The position numbers and the translations under genes are program-made. The notes below the pieces were generated by a model. It ran no database searches. It was not told where the DNA came from and saw only the letters and a list, made by a program, of their open reading frames with translations. A stretch of 64,000 bases of DNA, from NCBI RefSeq assembly GCF_900167915.1, contig NZ_FUYM01000002.1, positions 186,001 to 250,000 of the forward strand. Reading direction: 5' to 3'. This document shows positions 42,363 through 50,201 of this stretch, in pieces (within the stretch, counting starts at the first letter, position 1; every line of letters begins with the position of its first letter). Source of the DNA: Rhizorhabdus histidinilytica. GTDB taxonomy: Bacteria > Pseudomonadota > Alphaproteobacteria > Sphingomonadales > Sphingomonadaceae.

Positions 42363-45137
42363 CTAGAAATTCACGGCGACCCCAACCCGGTAACGCCGCC
42401 CCAGGATGTCGTAGAACACGGGATTGACGGAGAGCACCGACTGCGGCGCGATGGCCGGGTCCTTGTCGAACAGATTGTCGACGGTGGCGAAGACCTTGTA
42501 CTTCCCGGGATCGGAAGCCGGCCCGAGCTTATATTGGGCGTTCAGACTGACATAGAGCGCGCTGGGAAGGCTGTTGTCGTCGATGTCGCGTCCTTCGACG
42601 AAGGCGTTGTTGACCGTCCCCGCGCTGATGAACCGGCCTTGCAGGGAGGTCGAGATCCGGTCGATTTCGTAGCTTAGGATCCCGGTGACCGCCCAGGACG
42701 GGATGCCGCCGGTGCCGTTTTGCGGCGAACCGTCGTTCTGGCCGGCCAGCCGCGTGACCAGCGCGCCGTTGGTCACGGTATTCTTGATGGTGTGATTGGC
42801 GAACAGTCGCGCGTCCAGGCTGCCCTGGCCCAGGGCGGCGCGATAGCTGACTTCGATATCTATGCCCTTGGTGCGCTGGCTGGCGACATTGATGCCCGCG
42901 CTTATGATCTGGGTGATGAAGCCGGCCGCGTCGCGGGTGATCTGGTTGCAGAGATCAGTCCGCCCGCCAAAGCACAAATTGACGATGTCCTGGATCGGAA
43001 TCGTGGAGATGGCTCCGGAGATCTTGATGTCATAATAGTCGACCGAAGCGCTGAAACCCTGGAACGGCTTCACAACGGCACCGAACGACAGGGTGTCGGC
43101 CTTCTCCGGCTTCAGCGCGGCATTGCCCGCGACGAACGGGAACACCAGCGACGGCACGTTGTTGCGCGCAGGGTCGAGGATCGTGATCGACTGGGTGCTG
43201 CGGCTCGGCGTGAAAAGCTCCGGAATATTCGGCGCGCGTACGTCGCGCGACCGCGTCGCCCTCAGCCTCACGGCGTCGATGACGTCCCAGGTCGCGCCCA
43301 GCTTCCAGGAACTGATGCCGCCGCTGGTGCTGTAGTCGGCGTAGCGATAGGCGCCGTTGACGGTCAGCGCCTTGATCATGGTGACGTCCGCGATCAGCGG
43401 TGCGTCCAGCTCGATGAAGGCTTCCTTGACGTTGATCTTGCCGTTCACGTTGCGGGCATTGCCGAAGGTGAAGACCGCTGCGTTCGAAAGCGGATCGGCC
43501 ACCGCCTTCAGGGTCGAACGGCGATACTCCGCGCCCAGCGCGATGCCCCATCGTCCGGCGCCTATGTCGAAGAGCTTGCCGCTGATCCCCGCGCTCGCGG
43601 CGAATTCGGTCTGCTTCTGGCGCAGATCCTGGTCTGCCCTGAAATAGTTGGAGACGTCCGGAGCGTTCCGGTTCACGCCAAAGGGATTGAACGGGCGACA
43701 GGAGGTCGAGGGATTGGTGAGCGCCGAGCGGCAGACGATCGTCCCGCCAGGCCCCTGGACCGCATCGATCATCTCCGCGGCACGCGCCGCCATGAACGAG
43801 CCTAGAATCTGCTGATGATATTTATTCTCGCCATATTCGGCGCTGACGTCCCATTTCCAATCCTGCGAAAGCGATCCCCTGGCGCCTGTTACGCTGCGCC
43901 ATGTCGAGTTGGTCGATACCGGAACGGGGGTTCCCACGTCCGTCCAGAAGCGGCCGAAGCCGAAGGAGGTCACGCCCGCCGCATCCATCTGCGCGGCGAC
44001 GGACGCGGGCAGGAAGGCGTTGTCCCGCTGGATCGTCAGATTGCCGAAATTGAAATAATGCGGGGTGGTGGCGGTACCCTTGGTCCGGGCGTAGGAAAAA
44101 TCCTGGAACACTTCCACCGAATCAGACAATTCATAACCGGTCCGCAGATATGTCGCGACCCGATCGAGCTTGGGCAGAAGCCCATCGCCGAGATAGAGGC
44201 GCTGGCCAGCGCCCTCGCCGCCGATCATGTTCTGGGCGCCTGCCAGCTGTCCATAGACGAACGGGCGAGGCGTGCCGTCGTCGTTGAAGGTGATCCCGCG
44301 CAGCGGCCCGGACGTGATCAACCCGCCGGGCGCCATGGTGGAATGATGTACGTTCGGAGCGATGAAGCGGGTCGGGAATACGCCCGCGGCGTTGGTGATC
44401 AGGCCATATTCCTTGCGGCCCCAATCCCGTGAATAGGAATCGTCGGCGCCATCGCTGCGATAGAGGTCGGCGGCAACGGTGACATAGCCTCGTCCATCGG
44501 CAAACTCCGTTCCCGCGAGAAGGGCGCCGCGATATTCCTTGCCGTCGCCCTGTTCGGTCATGCCGAAGTCGCCGCGAAGCTGGATTCCCTGCACCCTGCG
44601 CCGCAGGATGAGATTGACGACGCCGGCCACGGCGTCGGTGCCATATACGGCCGAAGCGCCGCCGGTCACGACTTCCGCGCGCTCGACCATCAGGGTCGGG
44701 ATGAAATTGAGGTCGATCTGGCCAAGGTCGGAGGAGGGCACGAACCGGACGCCGTCGACCAGGGTCAGCGTCCTGTTCACGCCCAGGCTGCGCAGGTTGG
44801 CGAAATTGGCGCCGACGTTCTTGGTCAGATTGGACGTGCTGCTCGGCGTGGTCGAACCGCGAAACGCCGGCAACTCATTGAGGACCTCCGCGACGTTCTG
44901 GGCGCCGCGCTTGTCGAGCAGGTCCGCACCGACCACGGTGAGAGGGCTCGGTGCCTCGGTGCCGTCACGAATGATGCGCGAGCCGGTAACGGTGATCTCC
45001 TGATCCGTCGTCGCCTCGTCGGTCGCATTGGCGGGAAGCGTCTGTGCCGACGCAGCCGCCGGAAGACCGACGAGAAGTCCGGCCATGCCGACCAAGGCAA
45101 GTGAACTGACGTGCGTCCTGAAATGAGACCGAGACAT
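42363..45137 (-). CDS. TonB-dependent outer-membrane receptor, large type
   Basis: 924 residues with AAAGGGGG upstream of the ATG. The signal peptide ends AAASAQ, then QEITVTGSRIIRDGTEAPSP marks the TonB-box/plug entry; LLDKRGAQNVAEVLNELPAF and YGTDAVAGVVNLILRRRVQG (20 residues) are typical of the larger Caulobacter/sphingomonad receptors for sugars or other organics. It ends GVAVNF with the terminal Phe. LysR box 4 lies 110 bp upstream of its start. It differs in type from the 767-residue receptor at 29148, so the locus may import two related ligands or one ligand in two forms. Confidence 0.95.
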   Translation of the reverse strand: MSRSHFRTHVSSLALVGMAGLLVGLPAAASAQTLPANATDEATTDQEITVTGSRIIRDGTEAPSPLTVVGADLLDKRGAQNVAEVLNELPAFRGSTTPSSTSNLTKNVGANFANLRSLGVNRTLTLVDGVRFVPSSDLGQIDLNFIPTLMVERAEVVTGGASAVYGTDAVAGVVNLILRRRVQGIQLRGDFGMTEQGDGKEYRGALLAGTEFADGRGYVTVAADLYRSDGADDSYSRDWGRKEYGLITNAAGVFPTRFIAPNVHHSTMAPGGLITSGPLRGITFNDDGTPRPFVYGQLAGAQNMIGGEGAGQRLYLGDGLLPKLDRVATYLRTGYELSDSVEVFQDFSYARTKGTATTPHYFNFGNLTIQRDNAFLPASVAAQMDAAGVTSFGFGRFWTDVGTPVPVSTNSTWRSVTGARGSLSQDWKWDVSAEYGENKYHQQILGSFMAARAAEMIDAVQGPGGTIVCRSALTNPSTSCRPFNPFGVNRNAPDVSNYFRADQDLRQKQTEFAASAGISGKLFDIGAGRWGIALGAEYRRSTLKAVADPLSNAAVFTFGNARNVNGKINVKEAFIELDAPLIADVTMIKALTVNGAYRYADYSTSGGISSWKLGATWDVIDAVRLRATRSRDVRAPNIPELFTPSRSTQSITILDPARNNVPSLVFPFVAGNAALKPEKADTLSFGAVVKPFQGFSASVDYYDIKISGAISTIPIQDIVNLCFGGRTDLCNQITRDAAGFITQIISAGINVASQRTKGIDIEVSYRAALGQGSLDARLFANHTIKNTVTNGALVTRLAGQNDGSPQNGTGGIPSWAVTGILSYEIDRISTSLQGRFISAGTVNNAFVEGRDIDDNSLPSALYVSLNAQYKLGPASDPGKYKVFATVDNLFDKDPAIAPQSVLSVNPVFYDILGRRYRVGVAVNF

Positions 45138-45238
45138 GATGACCCCCTTTGTTGTTCCGGTAGCTTAGGTTCCGGATATTCCCATGATGGATTGTGTCTC
45201 AATCGGAGCGGGTCTCAATCGCCGCTCCGAGTGAACTT

Positions 45239-45255
45239 GTTGCGCAGCCCGCAAC
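45239..45255. promoter_or_regulatory. LysR box 4, GTTGCgcagcccGCAAC
   Basis: Perfect arms with 7-bp spacer, preceded by CTT and followed by A. It is centred 110 bp upstream of the 924-residue TonB receptor. Confidence 0.7.
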
Positions 45256-45299
45256 ACCATGTACGGACCGAATGCTACCAAGATGAAGTCGAACTTTGA

Positions 45300-45318
45300 G
45301 AAAGGTGCGGTGCCTTTC
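45300..45318 (-). terminator. Small hairpin downstream of the exported amidohydrolase
   Basis: GAAAGG/CCTTTC form a 6-bp stem with a 7-nt loop, 50 bp past the stop at 45369. There is no strong U-run. It may separate the amidohydrolase transcript from the receptor transcript. Confidence 0.35.
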
Positions 45319-45368
45319 CCATTATCGTTAGACGGTCATTTCGGTGCCGGTGTATTCGAATCCTGCCG

Positions 45369-47003
45369 TCATTGCGGCCGGGCGTAGACCTCGCGGCCCT
45401 CGAAGATCGTCGACAGAACCTTAGTCTCGCCGATCTCGGCGGCAGAGATATTGAGCAGGTCGCGATCGAGTACGATCATGTTGGCGAACTTGCCGACCTC
45501 GATCGATCCGTTGACCTTGTCCCAGCCGACCGACTTGGCGCCGTTGATCGTCGCGATCTCGATCGCGTCCTTGATGTCTATCGATTCGGGGCCGTGATCG
45601 AGCATGCCGCCGATCGCCGGGAACAGGTTGGGCACCGGCAGGACGACCCAGTCGCTGCCCAGCGTCATCAACGTGCCGCGGGCGAGCAGCGACTTGAACG
45701 GCCAGGCCCCGGCCAGGTTCTTGGTCAGCGGTCCCTTGATCTGCCAGATTGCCGGCGACATCTCCCCGACCGCGCCGAGCTTGGCGGGGCGATCGATGTC
45801 CTGCGGCGAATAGCGCAGGCTGTGCGCGACATCGTGGAGGATGCCCGAATTGCCGTTCGCGGTGCGGGCAGCCTCGATCGCGTCGAGCGCGGTGCGGATT
45901 GCGCCCGAGCCGACCGCGTGCATCTTCACCTTGACGCCCATCTTGTCGAACCGGGTCAGGGCGGCGTTGAGCACCGCAGGCTTGTCGTAAAGGCGCGCGA
46001 CCTCGACCTCGCCGTGATCGTCGAGCTCGACATCGGTGGAATGGGGTTGCAGCGGACTGCCATCGACGTAGATCTTCACGAAATCGGTGAAGATATGCGC
46101 CGTCTCGTACGACTTGCGGTTTGCGATCACCTCCTCGGTCTCCTGCGGCGGCATGAGCGCGCTCGCCGGATTGCCCCAGACGATGTGGGTGGCGGTGCGC
46201 AGCGTCCATTTGCCGGCGAGGTCGAGCTTGCGCAGCTCCTCGATCATCTGGCGCGACGCGGTCGCTTCCTGCACGGAGGTGATGCCATATTCGGCGCAGA
46301 GCGCGGCGGTGCGCAGCAGCGCCTCGTCGACCGTCTTGGCGGGCAGCGCGGGGATGTGCTGGGTGATCAGCCAGGTCGCCTTGGAGAGAAATTCGCCGGT
46401 CGGCTCGCCGTCGGCGCGGTGCAGCACCCGGCCACCCTCGGGATCGGCCGTGCCGCGGTCGATGCCCGCGATCTGCAGCGCCTTCGTGTTGGCGAGGCCG
46501 TGGTGATAGGACCATTCGCGGATGTAGACGGGCGTGTCGGGGAAAGCCGCGTCGAGATATTTGCGGTCGGCATGGCCATCGGGGAACAGGTCGCCGCGAT
46601 AGACGTCGGCGACGATCCAGCCGCCATATTGCCGGTCCTTCGAACAGGATTTCAGGCTGGCGACGATCTGCTCGATCCGGCTGTCGGGCGGAATCTGGCA
46701 ATAGATGTAGCGCGCCTCGCCCTTGATCATGTGCTGGTGCGCATCGTGGAGGCCCGGCATCGCGAACTTGCCGGCGAGGTCGACGACCTTGGTGCCGGCG
46801 CCGATATAGGCCTGCACGCCCTTGTCGGTGCCCACATAGGCGAACTTGCCGTCCTTGATCGCGACGGCGTCGGCCCAGGGGTGGGCGCGATCGACGGTGT
46901 AGATCCGGCCATGGCGATAGACGGAATCGGCGACGGGTTCCGCCGACACTTTCGCGCCGGTCGCCAGAAGCGCGGCGCAAAGAACCATCGAACGCATCTT
47001 CAT
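45369..47003 (-). CDS. YtcJ-type metal-dependent amidohydrolase, exported
   Basis: 544 residues from MKMRSMVLCAALLATGAKVSA, a signal peptide; GGGAGGGC lies upstream. The superfamily motifs are HDAHQH (about 87), KIYVDGSPLQPHSTD (about 307), KMHAVGSGAI (about 358) and LGSDWVVLPVPN (about 448). It is parallel to the cytosolic paralogue at 31475-33064 throughout (GRIYTVD, FPDTPVY, HHGLANTKAL versus HHGLANSKAL). It probably performs the same kind of hydrolysis in the periplasm. LysR box 5 is 111 bp upstream. The in-frame region further upstream belongs to the SnoaL gene. Confidence 0.92.
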   Translation of the reverse strand: MKMRSMVLCAALLATGAKVSAEPVADSVYRHGRIYTVDRAHPWADAVAIKDGKFAYVGTDKGVQAYIGAGTKVVDLAGKFAMPGLHDAHQHMIKGEARYIYCQIPPDSRIEQIVASLKSCSKDRQYGGWIVADVYRGDLFPDGHADRKYLDAAFPDTPVYIREWSYHHGLANTKALQIAGIDRGTADPEGGRVLHRADGEPTGEFLSKATWLITQHIPALPAKTVDEALLRTAALCAEYGITSVQEATASRQMIEELRKLDLAGKWTLRTATHIVWGNPASALMPPQETEEVIANRKSYETAHIFTDFVKIYVDGSPLQPHSTDVELDDHGEVEVARLYDKPAVLNAALTRFDKMGVKVKMHAVGSGAIRTALDAIEAARTANGNSGILHDVAHSLRYSPQDIDRPAKLGAVGEMSPAIWQIKGPLTKNLAGAWPFKSLLARGTLMTLGSDWVVLPVPNLFPAIGGMLDHGPESIDIKDAIEIATINGAKSVGWDKVNGSIEVGKFANMIVLDRDLLNISAAEIGETKVLSTIFEGREVYARPQ

Positions 47004-47105
47004 GATGTCAGCCCTCCCATGTCGCCAGCGTCGACGTTTTGCCTGGATGGCATGTTGTTTGACGGGATGGTCGCCGGAGTCGCAATCTCCCTGTCGGCGG
47101 CAGTT

Positions 47106-47122
47106 GTTGCGCATCGTGCAAC
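47106..47122. promoter_or_regulatory. LysR box 5, GTTGCgcatcgtGCAAC
   Basis: Perfect arms with 7-bp spacer, flanked by TT and A, as in boxes 1-4. It lies between the SnoaL stop (47144) and the exported amidohydrolase start (47003), centred 111 bp from the latter. This gives the amidohydrolase a promoter separate from the SnoaL operon. Confidence 0.7.
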
Positions 47123-47143
47123 AAGCTCCGCGATGTGCCGGGC

Positions 47144-47596
47144 CTATGCGGTCGTGCGCGGTAGGGCGTCGCGCCGTTCCTCCCAGTCGAGGATCAGCTC
47201 GCGCCGGGTGAACAGCCAGCGGCCGTCGATCCGGCGCAGTCGATCCTGGTAACGGATCGCCCAGCTCAGGATCGCGCGGGCGCCGTCGGCGGCCTCGGTC
47301 ATATGGTCGGCGACGCAATAGGTCTCGCCGGTCGCGTCGTCGCCGTCGATGCGATGGACCTGGTTCGTCACCCGGTGCTGAGTGGCGGTGAAGGCCGCCA
47401 GCTTGGGAAGCGCCTCCAGCACCCGCGCGCGTCCTTCGATCCGGCCGCGCGGGGTGACCAGCACCATCTCCTCGGCCATGATCGCCGTCCAGATCGCCGG
47501 GTCTCGCCGGTCGGCGCCGATCGCGTACAGGGTCGCCGCGCGGCGGATCGCCTGTTCGTCGAGCAGGCGCCGGACCTCGGCATCCAGCACGTTCAT
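47144..47596 (-). CDS. SnoaL-like (NTF2-fold) protein
   Basis: 150 residues. LDEQAIRRAATLYAIGADRR, IWTAIMAEEMVLVTPRGRIE (20 residues) and DRLRRIDGRWLFTRRELILDW (key WLFTRRELILDW) fit the SnoaL_4 type that includes steroid and aromatic dehydratase-like proteins. It is not close to the SnoaL proteins at 27072 or 37096. The start overlaps the epimerase-like gene by 4 bp, so the two are co-translated. Function unassigned. Confidence 0.85.
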   Translation of the reverse strand: MNVLDAEVRRLLDEQAIRRAATLYAIGADRRDPAIWTAIMAEEMVLVTPRGRIEGRARVLEALPKLAAFTATQHRVTNQVHRIDGDDATGETYCVADHMTEAADGARAILSWAIRYQDRLRRIDGRWLFTRRELILDWEERRDALPRTTA

Positions 47597-48495
47597 CCCC
47601 GGCTGCGATAGAGCGCGACGATCTCCCCGACCGCGGTGGCGATATCGTTTCGGCGATAGCCGAGCAGCGCCGCCTCGGTCGGGTCGGGATCGAAATAGAT
47701 TTCCCCGCCATGGCCGGCGAAGCTTCCGATCAGTGGGTGGGGCTTGTCGATCACGGGCACCTCGACGTCCTTGCCGAACGCCCGGAAGTAGAGCTGGAAA
47801 TAGTCGCGGAAGCTCAGATTCTCGTCGCCGACCAGATAGGCCTTGCCCGACTGGCCGCGCTCGATCGCGCCGGCCGTCGCCTCGGCCAGCGAGCGGATCG
47901 ACATGAAGTTGACGCCGCCCGGCGGGGCATAGACCGGGATGTCGGGGAATTTGCCGTCGGCATAGGCGGCGACCTTCTCGAACCCGCGCGGGTCGAGGCC
48001 GGGCACCGCGCCCAGCATATAGGGCGGGTTGAGGGAGATGACCCGGAAGCCGGGCCGGGCCAGCGCGCGCACCCGCTCGTCCGACGCCTTGCGCGATCGG
48101 ATATAGGCATTGCCCTCCAGCAGGTGCGGCGCCGCCTGTGGATAGAAGCTGCCGATGTTGATCGCGCAGCCGACCCCGGCGTCGCGCGCCCGTTCGAACA
48201 GTTGCGGCACCAGTTCAGCATTGGTGCGCTCCCAATAGGCGGCGGCATCGTCGTCCTTACCGACATGGCGGGTGTCCTGCCCCGCCGCGAACACCATCGC
48301 GTCGAACCCGGCCAGCTCCTCGCGACCGTAGCCACCCGCGATATAGTCGCCGGCGAGGAACGGCATCCGCGCCATCGGCGTCGCGGCGAGCGGCGGCTTG
48401 CGCGAGCCGATCGTCACCTCATGTCCCAGCGCGGCGAGGTGGATCGCGGCGTCGCCGCCGATCATCCCCGATCCGCCGATCACCAATATCTTCAT
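47593..48495 (-). CDS. NAD-dependent epimerase/dehydratase-family protein
   Basis: 300 residues. The extended-SDR Rossmann loop is MKILVIGGSGMIGGDAAIHL (20 residues, N-terminus), and ISLNPPYMLGAVPGLDPRGF (20 residues) resembles the substrate-binding loop. The YxxxK pair is not obvious; AYIRSRKASDERV near residue 124 may supply Tyr and Lys in a shifted form. It may be a reductase or isomerase-like member rather than a sugar epimerase. It is the middle gene of the ligase-epimerase-SnoaL operon. Confidence 0.85.
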   Translation of the reverse strand: MKILVIGGSGMIGGDAAIHLAALGHEVTIGSRKPPLAATPMARMPFLAGDYIAGGYGREELAGFDAMVFAAGQDTRHVGKDDDAAAYWERTNAELVPQLFERARDAGVGCAINIGSFYPQAAPHLLEGNAYIRSRKASDERVRALARPGFRVISLNPPYMLGAVPGLDPRGFEKVAAYADGKFPDIPVYAPPGGVNFMSIRSLAEATAGAIERGQSGKAYLVGDENLSFRDYFQLYFRAFGKDVEVPVIDKPHPLIGSFAGHGGEIYFDPDPTEAALLGYRRNDIATAVGEIVALYRSRG

Positions 48496-48531
48496 GATCC
48501 TCGTCCCCTCCCGATAAAGTCGCCGGCCGCG

Positions 48532-50049
48532 TCAGCCCGACGGATAGCCGCCGCCCTCGTAGAGGCGGTCGAGCGCCGCATAGTCGATCGCGGCGCCCGC
48601 GCGTGGCAGGGCGTCGGCGAAGACGACGCTGCGCGGCTTCTTGTAGGAGGCGATCGTCCTGCGGCAGTGGTCGATGACGGCGGCCTCGTCGATCCGCACC
48701 CCCGGCTTGGGGACGACGATCGCGCGGACGCTCTGCATCCAGACGGGATCGGGCGTGCCGATCACCGCCACCTCGGCGACGCCGTCGATCTGGGCGATGC
48801 AGCGCTCGACCTCGGCCGGGTAGATATTCTCGGCGGCCGACTTGATCAGCCGCCCCTTGGGTCCGATGAAGCTGAGCGTCCCGTCGCTCTCGCGGCGGCC
48901 GAGATCGTTGGTGCGGCGCCAGCCGTCGGCGGTGTAGCGTTGCGCGTTGATCTCGGGACGCCGCCAATAGCCGGGGCTGACCGTCCAGCCGCGCACCCCG
49001 ATCTCGCCGACCTCGCCGTCGGGCAGCTCGCGCCCCGCCTCGTCGAGCATCGCCAGCCGGACCAGCGGCGAGGGGCGCCCCATGCCGCCCTTGCCTGGAT
49101 CGCCCAGCGCGCTGAAGGTCGCATAGCCCATCGTCTCGGTCTGGCCGTAGCCATAGGGGCGCTTGCCCCACAGGCTGTCGTCGATCGTGACGAGCGCGTT
49201 CCATTCGGGCTTATAGGGTTGCGAGCGAAGCGAGCTGAGGTCGGGGCGCTCGTCGCCCAGTTCGAGGATCTTCTCCATCGTCGGCGGCAGGATGAAGGTG
49301 TCGCTGACCTTCTCCGCCGCGATGATCGCGCACATGTCGGCCGGGTCGGCCTGCCGCACGAACAGGTTGCGTCCGCCGACGACGAAGGTCGCGAGGCAGT
49401 CGAGCAGGGTTGCGACGTGGAAGAGCGGCGTCGCGCTGAGATAGGTGGTGGCGTGATTCCAGTCGCGCAGCGCGGCATAGTGCAGCGCCTGGAGCGCCAG
49501 CGCCTGACGGGTCAGGATCGCCGCCGCCGGTCGCCCAGAGAAGGCGGCGGTGTAGAGCAGCAGTTGCGGTGCGGCGGAAGGCATGGCGACGGCGGCCGCC
49601 TCGGCCGCGCCGGCGATCGCGGTCTCGTAGTCGCAGCCGGGGTCGAGTGAATCCTGTCGCAGCCAGGTGCAGCTCCGCTCCTGCCACTCCGCGCGCAGCG
49701 TGTCGGGCAGGCTATCGGGTTGCCAGACGACGACCTGCGGATCGAGATCTTCGAGGACGAAGCGCAACTCGTCCTCCGACTGGCGCCAGTTGAGGATCGC
49801 GAGCATCGCGCCCAGCCGTCCTGCCGCGATCAGCAGTTCGAGCACGCAGTGCGAGTTCTGGCCGAGCCAGACCACGCGGTCGCCCTGCTTCAGCCCGGCG
49901 GCGTCGAGCCAGCCGGCGAGCCGCCGCACGCGGCCGGCGAAGGCGGGATAGTCGTGGCCCCGGCCGCTTTCCATCTCCAGCACCGCCGGGCGGTCGCGCC
50001 ACCGCCGGGCATGCTCCTCGAGCATCGCCGCAAGATCGAGTCCCGACAC
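48532..50049 (-). CDS. AMP-binding acyl-CoA synthetase-like protein with altered active-site motifs
   Basis: 505 residues from a GTG immediately after GGAGGGACAAG. The ANL fold is clear: YGYGQTETMG (A5), RRTNDLGRRE (A7), GPKGRLIKSAAENIYPAEVE (A8, 20 residues). Two key parts are unusual. The A3 phosphate loop reads TAAFSGRPAAA instead of TSGTTGxPK. The C-terminal A10 segment reads LPRAGAAIDYAAL where active enzymes have GK-x-D, so the adenylation lysine is replaced by alanine. It may have weak or altered activity, such as a thioesterification-only or ligand-binding role. It heads an operon with the epimerase and SnoaL genes, and a TetR-like site lies 102 bp upstream. Confidence 0.88.
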   Translation of the reverse strand: MSGLDLAAMLEEHARRWRDRPAVLEMESGRGHDYPAFAGRVRRLAGWLDAAGLKQGDRVVWLGQNSHCVLELLIAAGRLGAMLAILNWRQSEDELRFVLEDLDPQVVVWQPDSLPDTLRAEWQERSCTWLRQDSLDPGCDYETAIAGAAEAAAVAMPSAAPQLLLYTAAFSGRPAAAILTRQALALQALHYAALRDWNHATTYLSATPLFHVATLLDCLATFVVGGRNLFVRQADPADMCAIIAAEKVSDTFILPPTMEKILELGDERPDLSSLRSQPYKPEWNALVTIDDSLWGKRPYGYGQTETMGYATFSALGDPGKGGMGRPSPLVRLAMLDEAGRELPDGEVGEIGVRGWTVSPGYWRRPEINAQRYTADGWRRTNDLGRRESDGTLSFIGPKGRLIKSAAENIYPAEVERCIAQIDGVAEVAVIGTPDPVWMQSVRAIVVPKPGVRIDEAAVIDHCRRTIASYKKPRSVVFADALPRAGAAIDYAALDRLYEGGGYPSG

Positions 50050-50142
50050 CTTGTCCCTCCGCTTTGAGCCGCTTCCCTGAGCGGCCGCTTGTATCCGTCT
50101 ACCCAAGGTAAGCTGATCTTTATTCGCAGTTCAAGCTTATTG

Positions 50143-50160
50143 ATCAAGCGATCGCTTGGT
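50143..50160. promoter_or_regulatory. TetR-like operator candidate, copy 4 (ATCAAGCGATCGCTTGGT)
   Basis: Contains the perfect 14-bp palindrome CAAGCGATCGCTTG (50145-50158). It is the copy closest to the symmetric consensus ACCAAGCG-NN-CGCTTGGT. It is centred 50 bp from the ribB-like start and 102 bp from the acyl-CoA synthetase start, so either or both divergent genes could be controlled. Confidence 0.6.
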
Positions 50161-50201
50161 ATTATCTTGAGTCGCACGGATCGAGAGGAAAGGTATAGGA
50201 T

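Noticed and set aside
45369-47711. A 780-codon open frame that would extend the exported amidohydrolase through the SnoaL gene
   Set aside because: The extension is shadow sequence of the SnoaL gene; a start with signal peptide and ribosome binding site lies at 47003.
50050-50201. Possible FMN riboswitch before the ribB-like gene
   Set aside because: None of the conserved FMN-element boxes could be read in the 152-bp region; it holds a palindromic operator-like site instead.
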